From JBKEAR01 sp047972425 (lineage in GTDB: Bacteria > Pseudomonadota > Alphaproteobacteria > JBKEAR01), in NCBI GenBank assembly GCA_047972425.1, contig JBKEAR010000034.1, positions 1-64,000 of the forward strand: a DNA stretch of 64,000 nucleotides, given 5' to 3'. The translations under genes and the position numbers were made by a program. The notes under the pieces are model-generated. The model made no database searches, had not been told where the DNA came from, and saw nothing but the letters and a program-made list of their open reading frames with translations. Of this stretch, positions 7,951 through 15,331 are shown one piece after another (position 1 is the stretch's first letter; each line of letters begins with the position of its first letter).

Positions 7951-8322
7951 ATGAAATTAATAGTAACAAAATTATTTGCAGGTGCTGCCATTATCGGTTT
8001 AGCGGCATGTTCGGGTGTGGGGGCAAATTACGAGCCCACAGTCGATGGTGTAAAAGATGCTAAATATTATGGTGATTTAGCCGCTTGCCAGAATTTATCG
8101 AAAGAAAAATCTTACGCATCTAACCGTAATGCGGGTGCAACTGCATTAGGCGCAGGTATTGGTGCATTAACACGCTCTAAAGGTGACCGCGGTGATATTG
8201 CCGAGGGCGCTGCTATTGGTGCGGGTGTTGCCGCTGCGGGTTCGGGTGTATTAACGGCATCGGAACGCCAAAATGTTATTAAAAATTGTATGCGTGGCCG
8301 TGGCCATAACATTGTTGGCTAA
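7951..8322 (+). CDS. Glycine-zipper surface lipoprotein
   Basis: A 123-residue small lipoprotein with lipobox LAAC (Cys about 20). The mature part begins with a polar stretch holding a second Cys (LAACQNLSKEKSY). It then has a Gly/Ala-rich hairpin (GATALGAGIGALT, later EGAAIGAGVAAAGSG) typical of glycine-zipper outer-membrane proteins such as the 17-kDa antigen group, and ends with a conserved-looking NCMRGRGHN segment. RBS GGAG precedes the ATG and a strong terminator follows. Function is unknown; envelope location is inferred from the lipobox and zipper. Confidence 0.85.
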   Translation: MKLIVTKLFAGAAIIGLAACSGVGANYEPTVDGVKDAKYYGDLAACQNLSKEKSYASNRNAGATALGAGIGALTRSKGDRGDIAEGAAIGAGVAAAGSGVLTASERQNVIKNCMRGRGHNIVG

Positions 8323-8343
8323 TAATAACAATTATTACAAAAT

Positions 8344-8372
8344 AAAAAGGCAGATGTTTCATCTGCCTTTTT
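8344..8372 (+). terminator. Intrinsic terminator after the glycine-zipper lipoprotein
   Basis: A perfect 12-bp stem (AAAAAGGCAGAT, 8344-8355, with ATCTGCCTTTTT, 8361-8372) has a 5-nt loop and a T-run. It probably also serves the convergent outer-membrane protein gene that ends at 8396. Confidence 0.88.
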
Positions 8373-8395
8373 ATTGTTTAAATACGCAACAATGA

Positions 8396-9187
8396 TTAAA
8401 ACTGAATATTTAATCCCGTAAAAACTTGCCATTCGGGTAAGCCTGCACCTCTACGGAATACAGAATATTGAGGCTCTACAAATAGGTTAAATGTTGCATA
8501 ATCCGTATTAAAAACTTTACCAAAACCCAAACCAACAGGTACCATGTAGTTATCGTTTTCAAAGTTATAAGTCATAATGGGGGATGTACGCAGATAATAC
8601 CCTTTGCCAAGTTGATAAAAACCAAACAATTGGAGCGAGCCTAAATTTACAGTATCTCTGTCATCATCGCCAGCAAAGCTATGGGCATAGGTAGCTAAAT
8701 AACCATATTGAAATTTGGGGGAGGTTTTATTAAAAAATACATTGGCTAAACCCCCCGACCATTTGCCGCTACCTAAGCTATCTTCGGTTGCTGTTGGTAT
8801 GTTTAACATTGGGCCAATACCAAAGCTAATACCGGGGTTGGTGTCGAAAATATAGCTAGTTAAAAGGTTTAAATCACCAAGGCCAGTATCATAACCATCT
8901 AAAGCGGGGAGATTGTTGATATTAAGCGATGCTCTGCCAATCCATTTTGTTTCGCCAATTGTAAAAGGCTGCGCAAAGCGGATAATCCCTTGGTCGGCAT
9001 ATTTACCTAAAGTATCATCGCCATCACCAATGGTTAAATCGCCAATATAATAGTTATGAAAACTGATTCCGGCCTTAAAGGCAAGGGGATTATTGGCATC
9101 GGCTTGCGTATCTGCATCTTCGGCCATAGAGGGTAAAGCTGCCCAAGCCAATAAGGATAATGCTGGTAATAATTTGTGAATTTTCAT
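8396..9187 (-). CDS. Outer-membrane beta-barrel protein, MetA-pathway/transporter-like
   Basis: A 263-residue exported protein with signal peptide MKIHKLLPALSLLAWAALPSMA and cleavage near Ala22. The rest alternates aromatic and polar residues in barrel-type strands and ends in Phe (LNIQF), the C-terminal signature recognised by the BAM complex. The GLGDLNLLTSY and GIGPMLNIPTATE segments recall the Phenol_MetA_deg-like family of outer-membrane channels of unknown substrate. The RBS is AAGGGAG. It is monocistronic and divergent from the cyclophilin. Barrel class is fairly secure; family assignment is moderate. Confidence 0.72.
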   Translation of the reverse strand: MKIHKLLPALSLLAWAALPSMAEDADTQADANNPLAFKAGISFHNYYIGDLTIGDGDDTLGKYADQGIIRFAQPFTIGETKWIGRASLNINNLPALDGYDTGLGDLNLLTSYIFDTNPGISFGIGPMLNIPTATEDSLGSGKWSGGLANVFFNKTSPKFQYGYLATYAHSFAGDDDRDTVNLGSLQLFGFYQLGKGYYLRTSPIMTYNFENDNYMVPVGLGFGKVFNTDYATFNLFVEPQYSVFRRGAGLPEWQVFTGLNIQF

Positions 9188-9224
9188 CGTAAATCTCCCT
9201 TAATATCTGGGTATTTGTAATTTT

Positions 9225-9238
9225 TTTTGCACGCAAAA
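9225..9238. promoter_or_regulatory. Inverted repeat upstream of the outer-membrane protein gene
   Basis: A perfect 6-bp dyad TTTTGC-AC-GCAAAA lies 37-51 bases upstream of the outer-membrane protein start and between two divergent genes. It could be an operator, but no matching copy or known consensus supports this. Confidence 0.25.
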
Positions 9239-9324
9239 CAATTATAATAATATCTCTTTGCATTTAATTAATATCTATTATAAATATAACAGAGAAATAT
9301 TTTATTAACAATTAAAGAGACTAA

Positions 9325-9900
9325 ATGATGATAAAAAGAATTATTCGCCCACTTTTCTCATTGGTTATTGTTTTTTTTGCAATGAATTGTTATGCTTCGG
9401 GCATGAATGAATTGGAGAAAAATATGAATCCTGAAAATACTTTAGTTATCGAACTTGAAAGCGGAAAAGTTTATGTTGAGCTTTATCCGGAAAAAGCACC
9501 AGAGCATGTAAAACGTATTACCGAGCTTGCATCGGAAGGTTTTTACGATGGTATTGTTTTTCATCGGGTTATCCCCGGTTTTATGGCACAAACAGGCGAC
9601 CCAACCGGAACCGGCATGGGTGGGTCAGACAAACCGGATTTAAAAGCGGAGTTTAACGATGTTAAGCATGTGCGCGGTACGGCATCGATGGCACGCTCGC
9701 AAAATCCAAACTCGGCCAACAGCCAGTTTTTTATCTGTTTTGAGCCTGCACCGCATCTTGATGGTCAATATACCGTTTGGGGGCAAGTGATTGAAGGTAT
9801 GGGTAATATCGATAAAATTAAAAAGGGCGATTCCTATTCGGGGCAAGTCAATGATCCGGATAAAATGATTAAAGTTAGATTATTAAAAGACTTTGAATAA
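9325..9900 (+). CDS. Exported cyclophilin-type peptidyl-prolyl isomerase
   Basis: Catalyses cis-trans isomerisation of Xaa-Pro bonds. The N-terminal 25 residues (MMIKRIIRP then a hydrophobic run to CYASG) form a signal peptide, placing it in the periplasm. An internal methionine (MNPENTLVIEL) marks where cytoplasmic paralogues begin. Cyclophilin motifs include GFYDGIVFHRVIPGFMAQTGD with the catalytic Arg, GTASMARSQNPNSANSQFFI and LDGQYTVWGQV. The cyclophilin-near-gyrA placement is common in alphaproteobacteria. A near-palindromic terminator follows directly. Confidence 0.94.
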   Translation: MMIKRIIRPLFSLVIVFFAMNCYASGMNELEKNMNPENTLVIELESGKVYVELYPEKAPEHVKRITELASEGFYDGIVFHRVIPGFMAQTGDPTGTGMGGSDKPDLKAEFNDVKHVRGTASMARSQNPNSANSQFFICFEPAPHLDGQYTVWGQVIEGMGNIDKIKKGDSYSGQVNDPDKMIKVRLLKDFE

Positions 9901-9904
9901 AAAT

Positions 9905-9930
9905 AAAGCCACCCTTTAAAGGTGGCTTTT
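9905..9930 (+). terminator. Intrinsic terminator after the cyclophilin gene
   Basis: AAAGCCACC...GGTGGCTTT forms a stem with central CTTTAAA, immediately after the stop codon at 9900 and followed by TATTTTG. Confidence 0.85.
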
Positions 9931-9951
9931 ATTTTGGGTATATAACGTAAT

Positions 9952-10575
9952 ATGAGCAAAATTTTTAGCTGGTTAGAGCTGATTATTGTTTTTATTGGGC
10001 TGCCTTATATAATTGCGGTATATCATTTTCCGCGCCCGATTTTATATTCTATTTTGGCTACAGCTTGTATTTATATTATCTTGCGTAATCTCCACACTAT
10101 TGATTGGCGGGCTTTTTTGGTTTTTCCGCGCTCTAAAACAATATGGTTTAATGTTGTTGGGCGTACCCTAATTTTATTATTACTTTCTATTATTGCCATG
10201 TTGATACTCCCCAATAAAGGCTGGTTTTTACTACCTAAATATAATATTTGGTTATGGTTGGCAATTATGGTTTTATACCCAGTAATCTCTGTACTGCCCC
10301 AAGAGATTATCTGGCGTTTTCATTTATTAGAAAATACAAAAAATATATTACCAAGCCGTCAGTTACGTATTATTGTGAGTGCTGTTTTATTTGGTTGGGT
10401 ACATATTATTTTTGGTACCGTTTTTGCGGTTGTTGCAACCATATATTTGGGGTTGCAATTAGCCTATGCTTATTATCAGGGGCAAAAATCTTTTTGGGTG
10501 GTTTGGGTAGAGCATTCCTTAGCTGGGCAAATTGCCTTTACCATCGGCTTGGGTGTTTATTTTTATAACGGATAA
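9952..10575 (+). CDS. CPBP-family membrane protease-like protein (ABI)
   Basis: A 207-residue polytopic membrane protein with about six hydrophobic segments. The CPBP (ABI/Rce1-like) motifs are present in the PQE variant: PQEIIWRF for motif 1, where Gln replaces the first Glu of EExxxR, then FGWVHIIFGT for motif 2, and EHSLAGQ for motif 3. PQE variants are a recognised branch of the family, so the site may still be active. Start ATG 9952 lacks a strong Shine-Dalgarno. It follows the cyclophilin terminator and converges with gyrA. Substrate unknown. Confidence 0.82.
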   Translation: MSKIFSWLELIIVFIGLPYIIAVYHFPRPILYSILATACIYIILRNLHTIDWRAFLVFPRSKTIWFNVVGRTLILLLLSIIAMLILPNKGWFLLPKYNIWLWLAIMVLYPVISVLPQEIIWRFHLLENTKNILPSRQLRIIVSAVLFGWVHIIFGTVFAVVATIYLGLQLAYAYYQGQKSFWVVWVEHSLAGQIAFTIGLGVYFYNG

Positions 10576-10577
10576 AT

Positions 10578-10610
10578 AAAAAAAGCGAAAGGGGTGTTCC
10601 TTTCGCTTTT
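10578..10610. terminator. Bidirectional terminator between the CPBP gene and gyrA
   Basis: A 12-bp stem (AAAAGCGAAAGG, 10581-10592, with CCTTTCGCTTTT, 10599-10610) has a 6-nt loop with A/T-runs on both sides, between two convergent genes. Confidence 0.88.
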
Positions 10611-10632
10611 CTGTTTGATCAAAGAAAATATC

Positions 10633-13392
10633 TTATTCTTCCGATGGTTCTTCCGTTTTTGGCTCATCATTGGATGTTTCGATAATTTCGCCTGTTTCCG
10701 GATTAATTTCCTCGGCGAATTCCTCATCGCTATCGTCAATATCGGTAAGGCGTGTAACCGAAACCACTTTTTCGTCCTCGGCAACTTTAAATAATGTTAC
10801 CCCCTGGGTACGCCGGCCGGCAACACGCACATTGGTGAGCGGTAAACGGATAAGCTGTCCGCCATCGGATACCATAACCAGCTGATCTTCCGCTTCTACA
10901 GGGAAGGAAGCAATCACAGGGCCGGTTTTTTCGGTCATATCAATGGCCGATATTCCTTTACCCCCCCGATTGGTTACCCGATATTCATATGATGACGTGC
11001 GCTTACCAAAACCATTTTCAGTTACAGTTAAAACAAATTGCTCATTTTCTTCAAATGTTATAATTTCCTCTGGGGTTAAATTCACCTCAACTTCTTCCTC
11101 GCGGCGTTTGGCCGATGCATAACGCAAATATTCATCGCGCTTTTCGGTATCTTCCATTACATTACCTTTTAAGGAAGACATCGAAATTAAATGGTCTTTA
11201 TCGCTTAAGCGAATACCACGCACACCGCGGGAATTACGCCCTGCAAATACCCGAACGGCATCGTAATTAAAGCGGATTGTATTACCCAAATAGCTATTTA
11301 AGATAATATCATCACCTTCATTAATGGCAATAACGCCAATCAGATGCTCATCGGGCAATAACTTCATGGCAATTTTGCCATTTGCGCGTACATCGGTAAA
11401 ATCCGATAATGCATTACGGCGAATATAACCTTTATCGGTTGCAAATACCGCAAACATATCTTTCCAGCTATCTTCATCCTCCGGCAGCGGCATTAATGTG
11501 GTAACAACTTCGCCTTCGCTTAACGGTAATAAATTGACTAAAGCACGGCCTTTCGATTGCGGTGTGCCGATAGGCAATTTATAAACCTTCATTTTATAAA
11601 CCATACCAAGGCTTGTAAAAAATAATACTGGTGTATGGGTATTCACCATATAAACTTGGCTCACAAAATCTTCATCTTTGGTTGCCATGCCCGAGCGCCC
11701 TTTGCCACCGCGGCGTTGTGCGCGGTAAGTAGAAAGGGGTACCCGTTTAATATAACCTTCGGACGATACGGTAATGACCATATCCTCACGCTGAATTAAA
11801 TCTTCATCGTCGATATCAATACCAACATCCGAGATTTCAGAACGGCGCTCATCACCAAATTTTTCACGAACTTCAATCAGTTCGTTTTTCATAAGGTTCA
11901 ATAAAACAGAGCGAGACTGTAAAATTTCGAGATAACCGGCAATTTCAGTGGCGATTTCTTCTAAATCTGCCCGAATTTTATCGCGCTCTAAACCGGTTAA
12001 CCGATGCAAACGAAGCTCGGTAATTTGCCTTGCTTGTATAGGCGATAACTGATAAACGCCATTTTCTACCTTACGGCCGGGTTCGTCAATTAAGTCAATT
12101 AAGGCTTTAATATCGGCAGCGGGCCATTTTTTGGCTAATAATTTGGCCTCGGCTTCGTCCCGATTAGCCGAGTTACGAATGATTGCAATAATATCATCTA
12201 CATTGGCTACAGCCACAGCAAGGCCGGCTAAAGTATGGGCGCGGTCGCGGGCTTTATTGAGCAAATAAATTGTACGGCGGCGGATTGTTTCTTCGCGGAA
12301 GTCTAAAAATGCAACCAAAAGCTCTTTTAAGTTCATTTGGCGTGGGCGGCCTTTATCAAGCGCAAGGGCATTTACACCATAAGATGTTTGTAAACTTGTG
12401 TAGCGGTAAAGCTGGTTAAGCACAACATCGGGCTCAATATCCTTTTTAACTTCCACAACAACCCGAACACCATGGCGATCCGACTCATCACGAATTTCTG
12501 CAATGCCTTCCACACGGCCATCTTTAGCACAATCCGATACTTGTTCCACCATGCGGGCTTTATTCACCTGCCAAGGAATTTCAGTAATGATGATACGGCT
12601 ACGGCCTTTGGTGTTATGTTCGGTTTCTGCACGGCCACGCACAACAATCGAGCCACGGCCTGTACGGGCAGCAGCCACAGCACCACCACGACCCATGATA
12701 ATACCACCTGTGGGGAAATCAGGGGCAGGGACAATATGAATAAGCTCATCTAAAGTCAAATTAGGGTTATCAATAAGGGCACAAGCAGCGTTAATAACCT
12801 CGGTTGGGTTGTGGGGCAGCATATTGGTTGCCATACCCACAGCAATTCCACCGGCACCGTTAATAAGCAAATTAGGGAAACGTGCAGGTAAAACCTCAGG
12901 CTCATTTAAGCTTTCGTCATAGTTGGGGTGAAAATTCACCGTATCTTTATCAATATCTTCTACAAGCGATGATGCCGCACGGGTCATCCGAGCCTCGGTA
13001 TAACGCATCGCAGCGGCTTTATCACCATCCATTGAGCCAAAGTTTCCTTGGCCGTCTACCATGGTTACACGCATAGAGAAATTTTGAGCCAAGCGAACCA
13101 TGGCATCATAAATAGCACTATCACCATGGGGGTGATATTTACCCATAACATCCCCCACGATACGCGCGGACTTTCTGTAAGGTCGGCCGGGTGTAAATCC
13201 GCCTTCATTCATAGTATATACGATGCGGCGATGCACTGGTTTTAAACCGTCTCTGGCATCGGGGAGCGCACGGCTCACAATTACACTCATTGCATAATCT
13301 AAATAGGATTTACGCATCTCATCAGAGATGGAAACAGGAACAATTTCATCCGAACCAATAATTGGATCCGTAATATTATCATCTAAAGTCAA
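10633..13392 (-). CDS. gyrA: DNA gyrase subunit A
   Basis: The breakage-reunion subunit of gyrase, 919 residues. The winged-helix/tower core has catalytic Tyr131 (AAAMRYTEARM). The quinolone-determining stretch KYHPHGDSAIYD carries Ser92 and Asp96, the positions equivalent to E. coli Ser83 and Asp87, in the susceptible-type state. The C-terminal beta-pinwheel carries the GyrA box QRRGGKG that is required for DNA wrapping and distinguishes it from ParC. It ends in a Glu/Asp-rich tail. Transcribed alone; upstream is a small hairpin and the divergent yggT. Confidence 0.98.
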   Translation of the reverse strand: MTLDDNITDPIIGSDEIVPVSISDEMRKSYLDYAMSVIVSRALPDARDGLKPVHRRIVYTMNEGGFTPGRPYRKSARIVGDVMGKYHPHGDSAIYDAMVRLAQNFSMRVTMVDGQGNFGSMDGDKAAAMRYTEARMTRAASSLVEDIDKDTVNFHPNYDESLNEPEVLPARFPNLLINGAGGIAVGMATNMLPHNPTEVINAACALIDNPNLTLDELIHIVPAPDFPTGGIIMGRGGAVAAARTGRGSIVVRGRAETEHNTKGRSRIIITEIPWQVNKARMVEQVSDCAKDGRVEGIAEIRDESDRHGVRVVVEVKKDIEPDVVLNQLYRYTSLQTSYGVNALALDKGRPRQMNLKELLVAFLDFREETIRRRTIYLLNKARDRAHTLAGLAVAVANVDDIIAIIRNSANRDEAEAKLLAKKWPAADIKALIDLIDEPGRKVENGVYQLSPIQARQITELRLHRLTGLERDKIRADLEEIATEIAGYLEILQSRSVLLNLMKNELIEVREKFGDERRSEISDVGIDIDDEDLIQREDMVITVSSEGYIKRVPLSTYRAQRRGGKGRSGMATKDEDFVSQVYMVNTHTPVLFFTSLGMVYKMKVYKLPIGTPQSKGRALVNLLPLSEGEVVTTLMPLPEDEDSWKDMFAVFATDKGYIRRNALSDFTDVRANGKIAMKLLPDEHLIGVIAINEGDDIILNSYLGNTIRFNYDAVRVFAGRNSRGVRGIRLSDKDHLISMSSLKGNVMEDTEKRDEYLRYASAKRREEEVEVNLTPEEIITFEENEQFVLTVTENGFGKRTSSYEYRVTNRGGKGISAIDMTEKTGPVIASFPVEAEDQLVMVSDGGQLIRLPLTNVRVAGRRTQGVTLFKVAEDEKVVSVTRLTDIDDSDEEFAEEINPETGEIIETSNDEPKTEEPSEE

Positions 13393-13438
13393 AATTTTGC
13401 CCTTTATCTTTTTGATATTATTTCATAAAAAATTATAA

Positions 13439-13456
13439 AAGGAGGCAAGCCTCCTT
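13439..13456. promoter_or_regulatory. Hairpin in the gyrA leader / gyrA-yggT divergent region
   Basis: A compact 8-bp inverted repeat AAGGAGGC-AA-GCCTCCTT lies 47 bases upstream of the gyrA start. On the minus strand it is followed by TTATAATTTTTT. It resembles an intrinsic terminator but no minus-strand gene lies upstream of it, so it could be an attenuator-like leader element or an orphan terminator. The rest of 13393-13613 is AT-rich with no gene seen. Confidence 0.45.
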
Positions 13457-13613
13457 AGAAAAATCTAACATGTAAATATACAAAAAAAATTGAAAAAAAA
13501 CAATAAAAAAGGTCATTTTTTTCATTCTTTTCATTAATTCTATTTCGAGCTTTTCAAATGCATTGTAAATGACTATATTAAACAATAACAATCTTTAAAA
13601 ATAAGGTAGGGAT

Positions 13614-13895
13614 ATGACCGAAGCATTAAGTTTAATTTTATATATTATTTATCGTTTATTGGGCATCGTCAGTTGGGTTTTATTTGCCAAGATTATCGTT
13701 GATGTTCTTGTAATGGGGCGGATTATCCCTTACAACCCGACAATAGGTAAAATCATGCAAGTATTGCATCAATTAACCGAGCCTATTTTAGGGCGTATAC
13801 GCAATATGCTCCCACCGGCTCCTATTGATATCTCTTATATTGTAGCTATTTTTGGCATTTGGATTTTGCGTATGTTCATTGCATCAATTATTTAG
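13614..13895 (+). CDS. YggT family integral membrane protein
   Basis: A 93-residue membrane protein with two hydrophobic segments (about 5-30 and 70-92) flanking a loop that carries the family pattern PYNPTIGKIMQVLHQLTEPILGRIR. RBS AAGGTAGGG. Role unsettled; the family is linked to osmotic tolerance and cell-division or membrane organisation. It is the first gene of yggT-DUF167-folD, with DUF167 beginning 8 bases after its stop. Confidence 0.93.
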   Translation: MTEALSLILYIIYRLLGIVSWVLFAKIIVDVLVMGRIIPYNPTIGKIMQVLHQLTEPILGRIRNMLPPAPIDISYIVAIFGIWILRMFIASII

Positions 13896-13903
13896 AGAAT
13901 TTA

Positions 13904-14215
13904 GTGTCTGTATTAATCGAAAAAAATAACCAAACTTTATTACATATTCGGCTTACGCCCAACGCAAATACCGAAGATATTGTTGGGATAGAGGCCGATG
14001 AATATGGACAGCAATTTTTAAAAATTCGTATTCGTGCCGTACCCGAAAAAGGTAAGGCAAATAAAGCACTTATTGCTTATATTGCTAAAAAAACACGAAT
14101 ACCAAAGTCGAAAATTTCGCTTATTTCAGGCGATACACAACGTAAAAAAGTCTTAAAGATAGATTTACCTTTTGCTGAGGCTCAACAAAATTTGGCTTCA
14201 ATATTAAACCCTTAG
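13904..14215 (+). CDS. DUF167/UPF0235 (YggU-like) protein, GTG start
   Basis: A small cytoplasmic protein of the YggU/DUF167 family, 103 residues from GTG 13904. That start sits 8 bases after the yggT stop behind AGAG. A longer frame from TTG 13859 would overlap yggT and is disfavoured. Motifs: IRLTPNANTEDIVGI, IRIRAVPEKGKANKALI and ISLISGDTQRKKVLKI, covering the family's conserved RxxPxxGKAN core and GxxxRxK segment. Biochemical function unknown. It lies in the yggT-folD operon. Confidence 0.9.
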   Translation: MSVLIEKNNQTLLHIRLTPNANTEDIVGIEADEYGQQFLKIRIRAVPEKGKANKALIAYIAKKTRIPKSKISLISGDTQRKKVLKIDLPFAEAQQNLASILNP

Positions 14216-14224
14216 GAGGAAACA

Positions 14225-15127
14225 ATGGCGGCTCAAATCATTGATGGAAAGAAAATAGCACAAAATTTAAGAGAGCAGGTAAAAAGCTGTATTGCATCTA
14301 TTGCCGAAGGTGATAAGCCGGGTTTAGCTGTGATTTTAGTGGGGAAAGACCCGGCATCATCGGTTTATGTGGGGGCTAAAGTTAAAGCCTGTAATGAGTT
14401 AGGCATTGAATCCTTTGAATATAAATTAGAGGCCAATGTAACCGAAGAGGGAATAATAAGGCTTATCAGAGACTTAAACTCAGATGCTCAAATTAACGGT
14501 ATTTTAGTTCAGCTGCCATTACCCAAACATTTAAATGAAGAACGCATCTTGGCCGAGATTGATCATGCAAAAGATGTTGATGGCTTCCATGTGGTTAATG
14601 CCGGTTTACTTTCTATTGGCAGCAAAAAGGCAATTATTCCTTGCACGCCAATGGGTTGTAATATTATGTTAAAGTCAGTTATTAGTAATATGGCTGGGAT
14701 GAATGCGGTAGTTGTCGGGCGCTCGAATATTGTGGGTAAACCCATGGCAAATTTGCTTTTACAAGATAATTGCACGGTAACAATAGTGCATTCAAAAACA
14801 CGAAATATCAAAGAGATATGCGCTAATGCTGATATTTTAGTTGCGGCGGTTGGTGTGGCTGAAATGATAACAGCCGATTATGTTAAAGAGGGTGCTTATG
14901 TAATTGATGTCGGCATTAATCGCGTAGAAGATGCAACAAAACCAAGGGGATATCGATTAACAGGTGATGTGAATTTTGGTGATGTATTGCCTAAAGTTGC
15001 GGCGATTACGCCTGTACCCGGTGGGGTTGGCCCAATGACAATTGCTTGTTTGATGCTTAATACGCTTATTTGTTATTATCGACAAAATAACAGGGAGCTA
15101 CCTTTAAATATTCAAGCACTGATTTAA
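14225..15127 (+). CDS. folD: Bifunctional methylene-THF dehydrogenase/methenyl-THF cyclohydrolase
   Basis: Interconverts 5,10-methylene-, methenyl- and 10-formyl-tetrahydrofolate using NADP. 300 residues. The catalytic Y48xxxK52 (SVYVGAK), DVDGFHVVNAG, PCTPMG, the Rossmann signature VVVGRSNIVGKPMANLL, DVGINRV and the terminal PVPGGVGPMTIACL are all present. Very strong RBS (AGGAGG). Third gene of the yggT operon. No clear terminator is visible in the AT-rich 15128-15300 stretch, where I see no gene. Confidence 0.98.
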   Translation: MAAQIIDGKKIAQNLREQVKSCIASIAEGDKPGLAVILVGKDPASSVYVGAKVKACNELGIESFEYKLEANVTEEGIIRLIRDLNSDAQINGILVQLPLPKHLNEERILAEIDHAKDVDGFHVVNAGLLSIGSKKAIIPCTPMGCNIMLKSVISNMAGMNAVVVGRSNIVGKPMANLLLQDNCTVTIVHSKTRNIKEICANADILVAAVGVAEMITADYVKEGAYVIDVGINRVEDATKPRGYRLTGDVNFGDVLPKVAAITPVPGGVGPMTIACLMLNTLICYYRQNNRELPLNIQALI

Positions 15128-15297
15128 TATCCATTACCATCCCTATAATACCAGAATACTCCATTTAAATCCTTATATTTAAATTGAATATCCTAATATA
15201 ACCGGCTGAATTTTTAATTTTAATTTATTTTTGCTGTTATATTTGTGTTTCTGTGCGGATAGCCATGGCTGATTATGGTTTTTTATGGCTAAAAATG

Positions 15298-15326
15298 TAT
15301 AAAAAAGGGGGTGAATTACCCCCTTT
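15298..15326 (-). terminator. Intrinsic terminator of acs
   Basis: On the minus strand a 9-bp stem (AAAGGGGGT with ACCCCCTTT; 15304-15312 and 15318-15326) is followed by six T residues, a few bases after the acs stop codon. Confidence 0.85.
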
Positions 15327-15331
15327 ATTGG

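Noticed and set aside
12472..12753. Several plus-strand frames inside gyrA
   Set aside because: Low-complexity antisense of conserved gyrA coding sequence, without RBS; shadows.
14216..14224. A folate/THF-type riboswitch before folD
   Set aside because: Only 9 bases separate DUF167 and folD, holding just a strong RBS.
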